A DNA stretch of 64,000 bases. Origin: Saprospiraceae bacterium (GTDB lineage Bacteria > Bacteroidota > Bacteroidia > Chitinophagales > Saprospiraceae). The translations under genes and the position numbers were made by a program. The DNA is taken from the NCBI GenBank assembly GCA_016713025.1, contig JADJPZ010000004.1, forward strand, positions 1,550,001-1,614,000, written 5' to 3'. The notes below the pieces were generated by a model. It worked only from the letters and a program-made list of their open reading frames with translations, did not search any database and was not told the DNA's origin. The stretch's first letter is position 1, and the number at the start of each line of letters is the position of its first letter. Below, in pieces: positions 42,099 to 51,519 of the stretch.

Positions 42099-43886
42099 AT
42101 GATTATCCCTTCTTTTATAAAATTTGGAGACAGGAACTTTAGATCCTTTACTAATCTGATCTTTTTTTTTGCAATAATTATCGTTTTCGGTCACCTTTTC
42201 GAAACAGGAACCGGATATTTTAATCTTGCAGATTTTGAGATGGTCTACAAGCCACTTAATGTTGTTTTTGCGATCATGACTGTGTTGATGAGTGTTTATT
42301 TGTATCTCATCACGACAAATTGGTATTTGAAAGTGGCCAGAATCTCATTTATAATAATCTCAGGATTTTATCTTTTTATTTCTTTAATTTGGTGGTTAGA
42401 CTTATTTTATCACGAATTTGATGTAAGTGGGTTCAGACTTTTTTTAGCTATATTCATCGGGTTTTTAGCAATATCCTTCAAAATAGCCAATCTTGGTAAT
42501 TATAATATTCATCCGGCCGTATTATTCATAATCAGCTTTGTATTTCTGATTTTGTTTGGTGCAATTTGTCTTATGCTGCCGGCAGCAACAACAAAAAGCA
42601 TCACATTCATGCAGGCACTTTTTACATCTACGAGTGCAGTTACTGTCACCGGCCTTGCCGTCTTGGATACAGGCAAAGATTTTACGTTTTTTGGTCAAAT
42701 TATCATTCTTATACTCATACAGCTTGGAGGTTTGGGCGTATTGACGGTGACCAATATATTTGCTTTGATCTTTCAATCATCAACAAGTTTTCGAAACCGA
42801 GCAATGATGGGTGACCTCATAAAAGAAATGGGAAATAAAAATACCTTCAAGAGTTTATTTAAAGTTATATCCATCACAGTATTAGTTGAGCTTATTGGGG
42901 CAATTTTGATTTATGTGAGCATTTCATCAGAAGCAGTATTTGATGGAAAATCTATATTTTTTTCAATATTTCACTCCATATCTGCTTTTTGCAATGCTGG
43001 TTTTTCTACACTTTCAAGCTCGATTTATGAAGAATCCGTAAAGTATAATTACTTTCTGCAATTGACTATATGTTGGTTAATAATTACTGGTGGAATAGGT
43101 TATTCAGTTATGATCAATCATTATTATATAATGAAGAATGCATTCATGAAATTTGTATATAAATTAATGCCTTTGAACCTGGATTATAAAATTGTACCCG
43201 TCCGAAGCACGATTAATAGTAGAATAGTCATAAGAACTACTGTCATTCTTTTGATTATTGGAACAATTCTATTTATGATTGCGGAATTCCAAAGTACATT
43301 ACGTGAACACAACTTATTCGGAAAGGTGGTTGTATCATTTTTTAATTCTACAACTGCTCGCACAGCAGGATTCAATAATGTAAATATGGCTCAACTTGGA
43401 ATTCCTGCTTTAATGCTCATCATGGCACTCATGTGGGTCGGTGCTTCCCCGGCATCTACGGGCGGTGGTATCAAAACTACAACTTTTGCAGTTGCTTTGC
43501 TTAATCTCTGGAATCAAATCACAGGAAAAGAAAAACTCATCCTGAGAAACAGAGAAATTCCTCCTTCAACCATCAACCAGGTAAATGCAGTGATTCTGCT
43601 TTCTATATTTGCAATAAGCTTTGGTACATTTCTGATAGCATTTTCACATCCTGACATTTTATTTAAATATATATTGTTTGAGTGCATTTCTGCATACTCC
43701 ACAGTAGGATTAAGTGTTGGTATCACTTCGGGCCTTGACAATTCATCCTGCCTGATTCTTATCTTTTTGATGTTTTTGGGTAGAGTGAGTTTCCTTACTT
43801 TTCTCATCGGCATATTCAATAGTTTTTCCAAACACAAATCAGGTATTACACCATATTACCCAAAAGAAAATGTTTTTATAAATTAG
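42099..43886 (+). CDS. TrkH/KtrB-type potassium transporter membrane subunit
   Basis: 595 residues. Two extra N-terminal helices are followed by four M1-P-M2 units whose pore loops read TSTSAVTVTGLAVLDTG, SISAFCNAGFSTL, STTARTAGFNNV and SAYSTVGLSVGITSG, each with the filter glycine. Lys/Arg in the M2D region (ASTGGGIKTTTF) are typical. It forms the K+ (or Na+) channel-like transporter of the inner membrane, gated by the RCK subunit encoded 10 bp downstream. Confidence 0.92.
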   Translation: MIIPSFIKFGDRNFRSFTNLIFFFAIIIVFGHLFETGTGYFNLADFEMVYKPLNVVFAIMTVLMSVYLYLITTNWYLKVARISFIIISGFYLFISLIWWLDLFYHEFDVSGFRLFLAIFIGFLAISFKIANLGNYNIHPAVLFIISFVFLILFGAICLMLPAATTKSITFMQALFTSTSAVTVTGLAVLDTGKDFTFFGQIIILILIQLGGLGVLTVTNIFALIFQSSTSFRNRAMMGDLIKEMGNKNTFKSLFKVISITVLVELIGAILIYVSISSEAVFDGKSIFFSIFHSISAFCNAGFSTLSSSIYEESVKYNYFLQLTICWLIITGGIGYSVMINHYYIMKNAFMKFVYKLMPLNLDYKIVPVRSTINSRIVIRTTVILLIIGTILFMIAEFQSTLREHNLFGKVVVSFFNSTTARTAGFNNVNMAQLGIPALMLIMALMWVGASPASTGGGIKTTTFAVALLNLWNQITGKEKLILRNREIPPSTINQVNAVILLSIFAISFGTFLIAFSHPDILFKYILFECISAYSTVGLSVGITSGLDNSSCLILIFLMFLGRVSFLTFLIGIFNSFSKHKSGITPYYPKENVFIN

Positions 43887-43896
43887 CATCAGAATC

Positions 43897-44591
43897 ATGA
43901 AGAAAAAAATAATTGTTATTGGATTAGGCAATTTTGGTGGCAATCTTGCTATAAAATTGACTGAAGATGGTCATGAAGTTTTTGGCGTGGACAGTAATCC
44001 ATCCAGAGTTGACATGATCCAGAATAAGATCAATCATGCCATGGGCCTAGATGCAAGCGAAGATGCTTGTATCAACTACCTTCCGATCGACGACTGTGAT
44101 TTGGTTGTCATTGCCATTGGCGAAAATATAGGTGCATCAGTCACATCCACTGCATTGATCAAAAAACATTACAAAGGCAGGATTATTGTTCGTTCACTCT
44201 CACCGTTGCATAAAACAATTCTGGAGGCGATGCAGATAACAGAAATCATCGAACCTGAAGCTGAATATGCGCATGAATTATCAAATCGGATTATGGTAAA
44301 AGGCGCCATCAAGTCAATGGAACTTCACGGAGAATATGAAATTGTTGAGGTCAACATTCCAAAAAAAATAATAGGATTAACCCTTGCAGATGTCGATGTA
44401 AAAAGAAATATAAGGTACATATAGTGACTGTCATTAAACAAACTGAAAGAAAAAACTACTTAGGAAGTACCTATTACGAAAAAGAAGTGCATGGTATCCT
44501 GCACTCGGTCTATCAATTTGAAGAAGATGATCTTTTACTGGTTTTTGGTAAAAAAGAAAATATCGACCTCTTTATTGAAGAGAGTTCATAA
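43897..44591 (+). pseudogene. TrkA/KtrA-type RCK subunit with a one-base frameshift
   Basis: The N-terminal Rossmann (RCK_N) domain is clear: IVIGLGNFGGNLAIKLTEDGHEVFGVDSNPSRVDM, then CDLVVIAIGENIGASVTST. After LADVDVKR (about 44406) the frame ends at a TAG at 44422. Shifting by one base gives the rest of the TrkA_C domain (YKVHIVTVIKQTERKNYLG... VYQFEEDDLLLVFGKKENIDLF), stopping at 44589-44591. A missing A in the AAAAGAAA stretch (44401-44408) explains it. Intact length would be 231 residues. RCK subunits bind ATP/NAD or c-di-AMP and gate the channel. Confidence 0.88.
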
Positions 44592-44684
44592 TATTTTTTC
44601 AGACAACACAGTTGCATTTTTGTAAAAAAAATGGGGTATCCTATTAAATGACCGAAAAACTATTTTATTTCCTCTTTGTTTAAA

Positions 44685-45083
44685 ATGAATAAAATGTCTG
44701 CAACAAATACATATTACCCTTTATCAACTCTGCAACTCCTGCAGGTTTGGGTATTGATATTTTTTACTTTTTCATTATCTTTTATTTCTGCACTGCATTA
44801 TGATTTTTGTACTCAGACTCAGTATAAAACTGCATCAATTTCTGAAAATAATGGATTAAGACTATCTACCATCTTTAAAAATGATATTGCTCCATTTAGT
44901 GCAGATCTAGCTACCAAATCTCAGCAGCAGTTGCCTTCTTACTTTTTTCGGGCTTCAAGTTATGAGTGTGCAATTCTCATAAAGAGAGTAAAACCCCTAT
45001 TGCCTTTCAATTACTTTGAAATTATATCCTGGACCAACATAGCTTCTAGAAAACTTATCTTTCCCCATCATACTTTTTGGTAA
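44685..45083 (+). CDS. Small secreted or membrane-anchored protein, unknown
   Basis: 132 residues from the ATG at 44685. One hydrophobic segment (LLQVWVLIFFTFSLSFISAL) near residue 16 acts as a signal or anchor. The remainder is polar with aromatic blocks (LPFNYFEIISWTNIASRKLIFPHHTFW at the end, given here only as an observation). No family is recognised. It may be regulated with the potassium genes, 94 bp upstream. It resembles in size and layout the protein at 46824. Confidence 0.5.
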   Translation: MNKMSATNTYYPLSTLQLLQVWVLIFFTFSLSFISALHYDFCTQTQYKTASISENNGLRLSTIFKNDIAPFSADLATKSQQQLPSYFFRASSYECAILIKRVKPLLPFNYFEIISWTNIASRKLIFPHHTFW

Positions 45084-45254
45084 GATTACTTCATCATTTT
45101 TTTTCATTTACTATGGTCATTTAATTTTTGTTTAATAGTCACAATACTATTAACAATTTCTGTTTGCACCAATTGTGAAACCCATTAAGAAATCAGAAAA
45201 CAAATAAACTTTGATGCCTGATTTCTAATTTTTTATCATTTAAAAACAAAAATC

Positions 45255-45728
45255 ATGTCAACTATTTTAATAAACAGTATAATCATACTTATAATCCTGA
45301 TACCTATGATCTATTTCTTTATTGGAGGTAAAAAAAGCAGTAAAGAAATAACCAAATTAAAAACTTTGGCCAATCAAAACAACCTGTCACCGAAAAAAAC
45401 GGGGCAATGGCAAGCTGGTGCAATAGGCTTAGACAAAGAACAAAATAAACTTTTCTTTATAAACAACTCAGATAAAGATGATTTACTTATTGTGGATATC
45501 TCAGAAATAATCCATTGTAATGTTTCAAAACAGTATAATACAGAACAAGTGCATGAAACAGGATTAAGTATATTAAAAAAGGTATCTTTGCACCTTAAAT
45601 TAAAACACAATAAAGAAGTTAATATTCCGGTGTATGATGCTGATGTACAACCGACTCCCGGGAGTGACCTTTTGGAAGCAATTGAATGGGAAAAGATCAT
45701 CAATGACCAAATAAGGCAAACAAAATAA
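45255..45728 (+). CDS. Membrane-anchored protein of unknown function
   Basis: 157 residues. An N-terminal helix (residues 5-24) is followed by a cytoplasmic-type domain: GGKKSSKEITKLKTLANQNN, then AGAIGLDKEQNKLFFIN, LLIVDISEIIHCNVSKQ and a beta-rich LKKVSLHLKLKHNKEVNIPVYD. The later part resembles the phosphotransfer/PH-like sheets of small Bacteroidota proteins, but no named family is certain. It is 24 bp upstream of the TerC gene and probably co-transcribed. Confidence 0.65.
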   Translation: MSTILINSIIILIILIPMIYFFIGGKKSSKEITKLKTLANQNNLSPKKTGQWQAGAIGLDKEQNKLFFINNSDKDDLLIVDISEIIHCNVSKQYNTEQVHETGLSILKKVSLHLKLKHNKEVNIPVYDADVQPTPGSDLLEAIEWEKIINDQIRQTK

Positions 45729-45752
45729 TTTCAAAAAAACAAACAACAATCT

Positions 45753-46721
45753 ATGATTATCTGGTCACTTTTTTTATTGATGATAGGTATTTTTCTTGCA
45801 TTGGACCTTGGTGTTTTTAACAGGCACGCTCATGAAATTTCCTACAAGGAAGCCAGCAGATGGACTTTGGTTTGGACCACCTTAGGTATGAGTTTTTCCA
45901 TCCTGGTGTATTTCATATATCAAAACGGATGGTTGGGAGAAATGGCAAAAACAGCTGTTCCATTTGATGCATCGATAGAGTATCTGACCGGATACATCAT
46001 AGAGTTGACCTTAAGTATTGACAATATTTTTGTGATTGCCATGATATTCAGATCTTTTAAAATTCCTAAGAAATATCAGCATCGTGTTTTGTTTTGGGGA
46101 ATTATCGGGGCATTGGTATTCAGAGGATTGATGATACTATTCGGTGTAGTCCTGATAGAACAATTTAAATGGACAACGTATGTATTTGGTGCATTTTTGA
46201 TATTTACAGCGATCAAAATGGCTTTAAGTGATGAAGAAAAGGAATTCGACCCAAAACAATCCTGGGTATACAGGACCATCAGACGATTTATGCCGGTCAC
46301 AGGAAGAATAGACGGACAGAAATTTTTTATCAATAAAAGAGGACTTACTATTGCTACACCTTTACTGTTGGCCTTAATACTTATCGAATTTACTGATATC
46401 ATGTTCGCTTTGGATAGTATTCCTGCCATACTCGCTATCACCAGAGATCCTTTTATCGTATTTACATCCAATATTTTCGCTATACTGGGATTGAGATCTA
46501 TGTACTTTTTTGTAGCCAATATGCTGGATTCGTTTCATTACCTTAAATATAGCCTTACTGTAATCTTGATATATGTAGGTATAAAATTGATTTTAGCCAA
46601 TCATTTTCATTTGCCATTGGGAATATCACTCGGTATCATCGCTGTGTCTATTTTCGCAGGTGTTTACTTCTCAATAAAGTATAAAAAAGAGCACCCTCAT
46701 GGACATGTGGAAAGCAATTAA
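45753..46721 (+). CDS. TerC/Alx family integral membrane protein
   Basis: 322 residues, about nine helices. The family acidic blocks are EYLTGYIIELTLSIDNIFVIAMIF and LIEFTDIMFALDSIPAILAIT, with DEEKEFDPKQSWVYR in the cytoplasmic loop. Alx/TerC proteins export Mn2+ and help load secreted metalloproteins; Alx of E. coli is riboswitch-controlled by pH and Mn. No such riboswitch was recognised here. The C-terminus is HPHGHVE, which could bind metal. Confidence 0.9.
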   Translation: MIIWSLFLLMIGIFLALDLGVFNRHAHEISYKEASRWTLVWTTLGMSFSILVYFIYQNGWLGEMAKTAVPFDASIEYLTGYIIELTLSIDNIFVIAMIFRSFKIPKKYQHRVLFWGIIGALVFRGLMILFGVVLIEQFKWTTYVFGAFLIFTAIKMALSDEEKEFDPKQSWVYRTIRRFMPVTGRIDGQKFFINKRGLTIATPLLLALILIEFTDIMFALDSIPAILAITRDPFIVFTSNIFAILGLRSMYFFVANMLDSFHYLKYSLTVILIYVGIKLILANHFHLPLGISLGIIAVSIFAGVYFSIKYKKEHPHGHVESN

Positions 46722-46823
46722 TAGTGCCTTGCTGAAGATTTTTATTCTGAAATACAATAAATTTTTCGATATTCGCATTACTTTTACGCAGTTTTTTGTT
46801 CAATTTAAATTTTTGATTCTGTA

Positions 46824-47207
46824 GTGTTAGCTTTTGTAAGATTTTTTTTATTGGCATTTCTATTGGAAGTTGGGGTAATTTACAACCTCCAGGGTTTAAA
46901 TACTTTAACCAATTCTACTACAGGATTCCATGTCGAAGATGAAGATTCTTGCTCCATCAAGAATTCAACTAATAGCAATTCCAATAACTTTTCCCCTTTT
47001 GAAATTTTAGAAACAGATGCAGAAGTAGAAATAGATGAAGATGAATATGAAAAAAGCTTCAAATATTTTTCAGTTGTAAAGGTTCATCCATATTTTAATT
47101 CCAACTTCAGCGGGAAAGTATCAGCAGAAGAATTTAATGTTTCTTCATTTCAAACAGACACCCCACTCTTTATTTTGTTCCATAGCTGGAAGTTTCATCT
47201 GGCATAA
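46824..47207 (+). CDS. Small secreted acidic protein, unknown
   Basis: 127 residues. The start is GTG (46824) with TTG at 46827 as alternative; no nearby ATG exists. A hydrophobic N-terminus (LAFVRFFLLAFLLEVGVIY) is followed by an Asn/Ser linker, a strongly acidic stretch (ETDAEVEIDEDEYE) and an aromatic C-terminus (PLFILFHSWKFHLA). No family is recognised. A terminator-like hairpin at 47334 follows, separating it from SulP. Confidence 0.5.
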   Translation: MLAFVRFFLLAFLLEVGVIYNLQGLNTLTNSTTGFHVEDEDSCSIKNSTNSNSNNFSPFEILETDAEVEIDEDEYEKSFKYFSVVKVHPYFNSNFSGKVSAEEFNVSSFQTDTPLFILFHSWKFHLA

Positions 47208-47333
47208 TCTAATTATAAATACTCCTTGATTGGATATTTTGTATAGTACCCGGCTAGCGTTTAATTAAGCTGGCAGGGCTTAATAGTTATATGGATCAAT
47301 AATCAAAATTAATATCGTGATATCCACAAAAAA

Positions 47334-47376
47334 ATAAGCATGGTTTATTTCGCAAACCACCATGATTATTTTTTAA
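47334..47376 (+). terminator. Hairpin with T-tract before the SulP operon
   Basis: ATAAGCATGG and CCATGATTAT pair over 10 bp with one mismatch, with further TTT/AAA pairing inside, followed by TTTTTT. It separates the small secreted protein from SulP, which starts 50 bp later. Confidence 0.55.
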
Positions 47377-47426
47377 TCGTTGAGGCGAATTCCATCTGGT
47401 ATTAATTTTAAAATAAATTTAAACAA

Positions 47427-49016
47427 ATGAAAAATAAAAATAAACACCTTCCGAAAGAAGGCTTTGCAGGTCTTAGGGAGAACTTCAGTTCTGATGCCAT
47501 TTCTGGCTTTATAGTCTTTTTACTGGCTTTGCCACTGAGTATGGGCATAGCCAAAGCTTCAGATTTTCCCCCTATTATGGGATTGATCACTGCCATCGTA
47601 GGTGGTATGATTGTTAGTTTTTTCATGGGAAGCAGACTTACTATAAAAGGTCCTGCTGCCGGTTTGATTGTGATAGTTGCCGGTTCGGTAGCAGATTTTG
47701 GTGGTGGTGAGACAGGATGGCATCTGGCATTGGGGGCTATGTTTGTTGCAGCATTAGTACAAATCCTGTTTGGAGTTCTAAAATTTGGAAAGATGACAGA
47801 CTTTTTCCCACTTTCGGCCATTCATGGTATGCTTGCAGCTATTGGCATTATCATCATAGCAAAACAGCTGCCAGTGTTACTAAACGTCAATCCACAACTT
47901 ATGGCAGGAAAAGGACCCATCGATATTTTAAGTTCCTTACCCACCGTTTTTAGTAATCTGGATCCCAGAGGTGCTTTGATTGGAGTCCTTAGCTTAGCGA
48001 TAATGTTGGGTTGGCCATATTTAAAAAAATATTCAATAGGAAAAATCCCATCTCCTTTGATTGTACTTATGATTGCTGTACCAGGTGAACTTCTGATGGA
48101 TTTTCAACATACAGAACCATCATACGCTTTGGTACATATTGGCAATCTTATGGAAAATCTGCATCTGAATATCAATTTTGGTGGTATCGCAACACCAGGT
48201 ATTTTTATAAAATATGTCATCATGTTTGCTCTGGTAGGAACTCTGGAATCTTTATTGACCGTAAAAGCCATTGATTTATTAGACCCACACAAAAGAAAAT
48301 CAGACAATAACAAAGATCTGATAGCTGTAGGCATTGGAAATGTCATTACCTCCATTTTGGGTGGATTGCCAATGATCGCTGAAGTAGCAAGAAGTTCGGC
48401 CAATGTAAATAATGGCGCAAAAACAAGGTGGGCAAACTTTTTTCATGGTTTTTTTATTTTGTTATTTGTATTGACAGCGTCCAAGTATATAGAAATGACT
48501 CCCAATGCTGCTTTGGCTGCCATGTTTATTGCAGTAGGTATAAAACTGGCACATCCTAAAGAATTTATTCATACTTTCAATATAGGAAAAGAGCAGTTGG
48601 CCATTTTTCTGGTTACCATCATTTTTACTCTATTTGAAGACTTATTGATAGGAATAGCAGCAGGTATGCTCTTAAAAATCATTATTCATCTGTTTCATGG
48701 GGTTCCACTCAGGTCTCTTTTCAAAGTTCCGGTTGAAATATCTTTTGAAGGAGATGATTATTTAGTAGTGGTGGACAAAGCCGCACTATTTACCAATTTT
48801 ATTGGGATTAAAAACAAACTGGAAAGTATTCCCAGCGGATTTAATGTTACGATTGATCTGAACAATACAAAAGTAACAGACCACTCGGTCATGAAAAACC
48901 TGGATCACTTCAAACACGATTATGAAGCAACAGGAGGTCACGTGACCATCATTGGACTCGATGATCACAAATCCTTATCTAAACACCATTTAGCAGCGAG
49001 AAAAAAAACTAGTTAA
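47427..49016 (+). CDS. SulP family anion transporter
   Basis: 529 residues. Family blocks: DAISGFIVFLLALPLSMGIAKASDFPP (helix 1), GPAAGLIVIVAG (helix 3), FALVGTLESLLTVKAIDLLDPHKRKSDNNKDLIAVGIGN (helix 8) and EVARSSANVNNGAKTRWANFFHG. Around 11-12 helices, then a short STAS-like C-terminus (YLVVVDKAALFTNFIG... TIDLNNTKVTDHSVM). SulP members carry sulfate or bicarbonate. It is 3 bp upstream of DabA, which points to HCO3- here (inference). Confidence 0.9.
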   Translation: MKNKNKHLPKEGFAGLRENFSSDAISGFIVFLLALPLSMGIAKASDFPPIMGLITAIVGGMIVSFFMGSRLTIKGPAAGLIVIVAGSVADFGGGETGWHLALGAMFVAALVQILFGVLKFGKMTDFFPLSAIHGMLAAIGIIIIAKQLPVLLNVNPQLMAGKGPIDILSSLPTVFSNLDPRGALIGVLSLAIMLGWPYLKKYSIGKIPSPLIVLMIAVPGELLMDFQHTEPSYALVHIGNLMENLHLNINFGGIATPGIFIKYVIMFALVGTLESLLTVKAIDLLDPHKRKSDNNKDLIAVGIGNVITSILGGLPMIAEVARSSANVNNGAKTRWANFFHGFFILLFVLTASKYIEMTPNAALAAMFIAVGIKLAHPKEFIHTFNIGKEQLAIFLVTIIFTLFEDLLIGIAAGMLLKIIIHLFHGVPLRSLFKVPVEISFEGDDYLVVVDKAALFTNFIGIKNKLESIPSGFNVTIDLNNTKVTDHSVMKNLDHFKHDYEATGGHVTIIGLDDHKSLSKHHLAARKKTS

Positions 49017-49019
49017 GTT

Positions 49020-51515
49020 ATGCAGAAACATGAGTTCATCTTCAAAGAAGAAAACGTCATTCATCACCTGAAACATTATCTTCCGGCACAGGCAGCGTTA
49101 AAAGATTTCATTCATCATAACACGTTACACGCTTTTCAGGACAGAAAATTTTATGATGCGATCACACAGGCAAGTCAGATATTTGGATACAAAACCAGTC
49201 TTTCTCTTGTAGAATACAGAGATCTGTTTAGTCAAAAAAAGATTTCTGAAGCCACACTGGAAAAAGTTATCTTGGATAAAAAAGGTCAATCAAATGCAGA
49301 CAATTGGAAAGACAAAATGATTTCCGGAAATTATTCAGATCATTTTGGTGGCAGAAGGAGTCATTTGCGCAATCATTGGAAAGATTTATACTCAGTAGAT
49401 CTCGATCTGGCGATTCAGCCGTTTTTATTCAGGTTTTTATGCAGTTATCTCGATCAGGGGATTGCTATTTGGGGGTTTCCGGTATGGAATAAGGGCTTCC
49501 TGACAACCATCAGAGAGATGGAACGCAATACTTATACCAGCTTTTTTAAAACTCCAAGAGCAAAACGGCTACTTATGGACCGAAAATGCGAAATCAGCGA
49601 CTTGCTGAAAATCCTGGTGGGTGATGAAAAATTGTATGAACATTACTTGTTTGATCAGCAATTTGCGCATCCAGGTTGGTCAGGTATCGTTTCTGTAATA
49701 GAAGATATGCCACAAACCTTGCTGGATACCAGACGGATCTCGCTTCAGGATCTGATTATATTTGAACTATTGCTGGAAATTGACACATTAGACCATAAAT
49801 TTGGTGAAAACTGGTTACCACTGAGTATGAGGATCACCAAAAAAGTGCAACCCCTTTTTGATAAAGTTGAAAAGACAGAATATCATGAGGTTCTTCATCT
49901 ATGGCAAGATGCTTTTGAGTGGTCTTTTTATGATCAGGTACTTGGAGGATTACAAAATAATCATGCCAAAGAAGTCCAGCCGGAATCACCAGCATTTCAG
50001 GCATTATTTTGTATCGATGACAGAGAATGTTCACTCAGGCGATATGTAGAAGACATAGAACCACGTGCTCAAACATACGGTACCCCCGGATTTTTTGGAG
50101 TTGCGTTTTACTATAAACCCAAGGATGGGAAATTTTCTATGAAAGTATGTCCTGCTCCCATGAATCCGCCATATCTCATCAAGGAAGAAGTCGATAACAA
50201 GAAGAACAAAAAAGATTTTCACTTTGCAGACTATACCCATTCTCTCTTTTTTGGTTGGTTGATCACTCATACGATTGGTTTTTGGTCCGCCATCAGACTA
50301 TTTATCAACATTTTTACACCCAGATTGAGCCCGGCCACCACCCTATCTTTCAGACACATGGATAAATTTTCGAAGCTCACCATCGAAAATCACAATACTA
50401 AAATCAAAGAAGATGGTATGCAGATCGGATTTACCATACCCGAAATGGCAGACAGAGTGGAAGGATTGCTCAAAAGTATCGGATTGGTCAAAGATTTTGC
50501 ACCCATTATATATGCTGTAGGTCATGGCGCCAGTAGTGTCAATAATACCCACTATGCAGGATATGACTGTGGAGCTTGTTCTGGCAGACCTGGTTCAGTC
50601 AATGCCAGAGTGATAAGTTATATGGCCAATCATCCGGAAGTACGCAGCATGCTTCGTGAGAGAGGAATAGATATTCCTGCCAAAACTACATTCCTGGGAG
50701 CATTACACGACACTACAAGGGATGAAATCGAATTTTATGACGATAATTTTCCAGATCTCGCAAAAACTGATTTGCATAAACATACTAAACAAGTTTTTAA
50801 TCAGGCTTTGGAAAGGAATGCAAGGGAAAGAGCCCGCAGATTTGCCACGACGAGCTCAAAATCAGATCTCAAAAAGCTCCATCAAGCAGTCAAGAAGCGA
50901 TCAGTATCCTTATTTGAACCAAGACCTGAGCTCAATCATGCCACCAATGCACTTTGCATTATAGGACGTAGGGAGCTGACCAAAGATCTGTTTCTGGATC
51001 GAAGAGCTTTTATGAATTCGTATGATTATGCCATAGATCCGGAAGGAAACTATCTGTTTAATATCCTTTCAGCTGCTGCCCCGGTTTGTGGTGGAATCAA
51101 TCTGGAATACTATTTTTCGAGAGTGGACAATCTTAAATTGGGAGCGGGGACTAAGTTGCCGCATAATGTGATGGGATTGATTGGTGTAGCCAATGGAATA
51201 GACGGAGATTTGCGCCCTGGACTTCCCAATCAAATGGTAGAAGTCCACGATCCCCTGAGATTGCTGATCATTGTAGAACATTTTGATGATATCGCATTGA
51301 AAACCATACAACGCACTCCACAACTGTATGAATGGTTCATCAATGAATGGGTACATTTGGTGGTTATCCATCCTGATACAAAAAAAATCACCCGATTCAA
51401 AGATGGGTCATTTTTTGATTACACACCGGATTTTGTGCCATCAACGGTGACAGATGTTGAATCCCTCTTCAAAACAGAAAGTGACAACCTTCCTGTATTA
51501 ATCATAAAAGAATAG
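49020..51515 (+). CDS. dabA: DabA (DUF2309), carbonic-anhydrase-like subunit of the DAB inorganic-carbon pump
   Basis: 831 residues, no signal peptide. The beta-carbonic-anhydrase-like zinc ligands are in place: C331 and D333 (LFCIDDREC), H502 (GHGASSVNN) and C517 (YDCGACSGRPG); the 15-residue H-to-C spacing equals that of characterised DabA. The N-terminus (HHLKHYLPAQAALKDFIHHNTLHAFQ) is typical. DabA hydrates CO2 vectorially to bicarbonate in the cytoplasm, powered through the membrane partner DabB, which follows 4 bp later. Order SulP-DabA-DabB implies one operon for dissolved inorganic carbon. Confidence 0.93.
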   Translation: MQKHEFIFKEENVIHHLKHYLPAQAALKDFIHHNTLHAFQDRKFYDAITQASQIFGYKTSLSLVEYRDLFSQKKISEATLEKVILDKKGQSNADNWKDKMISGNYSDHFGGRRSHLRNHWKDLYSVDLDLAIQPFLFRFLCSYLDQGIAIWGFPVWNKGFLTTIREMERNTYTSFFKTPRAKRLLMDRKCEISDLLKILVGDEKLYEHYLFDQQFAHPGWSGIVSVIEDMPQTLLDTRRISLQDLIIFELLLEIDTLDHKFGENWLPLSMRITKKVQPLFDKVEKTEYHEVLHLWQDAFEWSFYDQVLGGLQNNHAKEVQPESPAFQALFCIDDRECSLRRYVEDIEPRAQTYGTPGFFGVAFYYKPKDGKFSMKVCPAPMNPPYLIKEEVDNKKNKKDFHFADYTHSLFFGWLITHTIGFWSAIRLFINIFTPRLSPATTLSFRHMDKFSKLTIENHNTKIKEDGMQIGFTIPEMADRVEGLLKSIGLVKDFAPIIYAVGHGASSVNNTHYAGYDCGACSGRPGSVNARVISYMANHPEVRSMLRERGIDIPAKTTFLGALHDTTRDEIEFYDDNFPDLAKTDLHKHTKQVFNQALERNARERARRFATTSSKSDLKKLHQAVKKRSVSLFEPRPELNHATNALCIIGRRELTKDLFLDRRAFMNSYDYAIDPEGNYLFNILSAAAPVCGGINLEYYFSRVDNLKLGAGTKLPHNVMGLIGVANGIDGDLRPGLPNQMVEVHDPLRLLIIVEHFDDIALKTIQRTPQLYEWFINEWVHLVVIHPDTKKITRFKDGSFFDYTPDFVPSTVTDVESLFKTESDNLPVLIIKE

Positions 51516-51519
51516 AATC

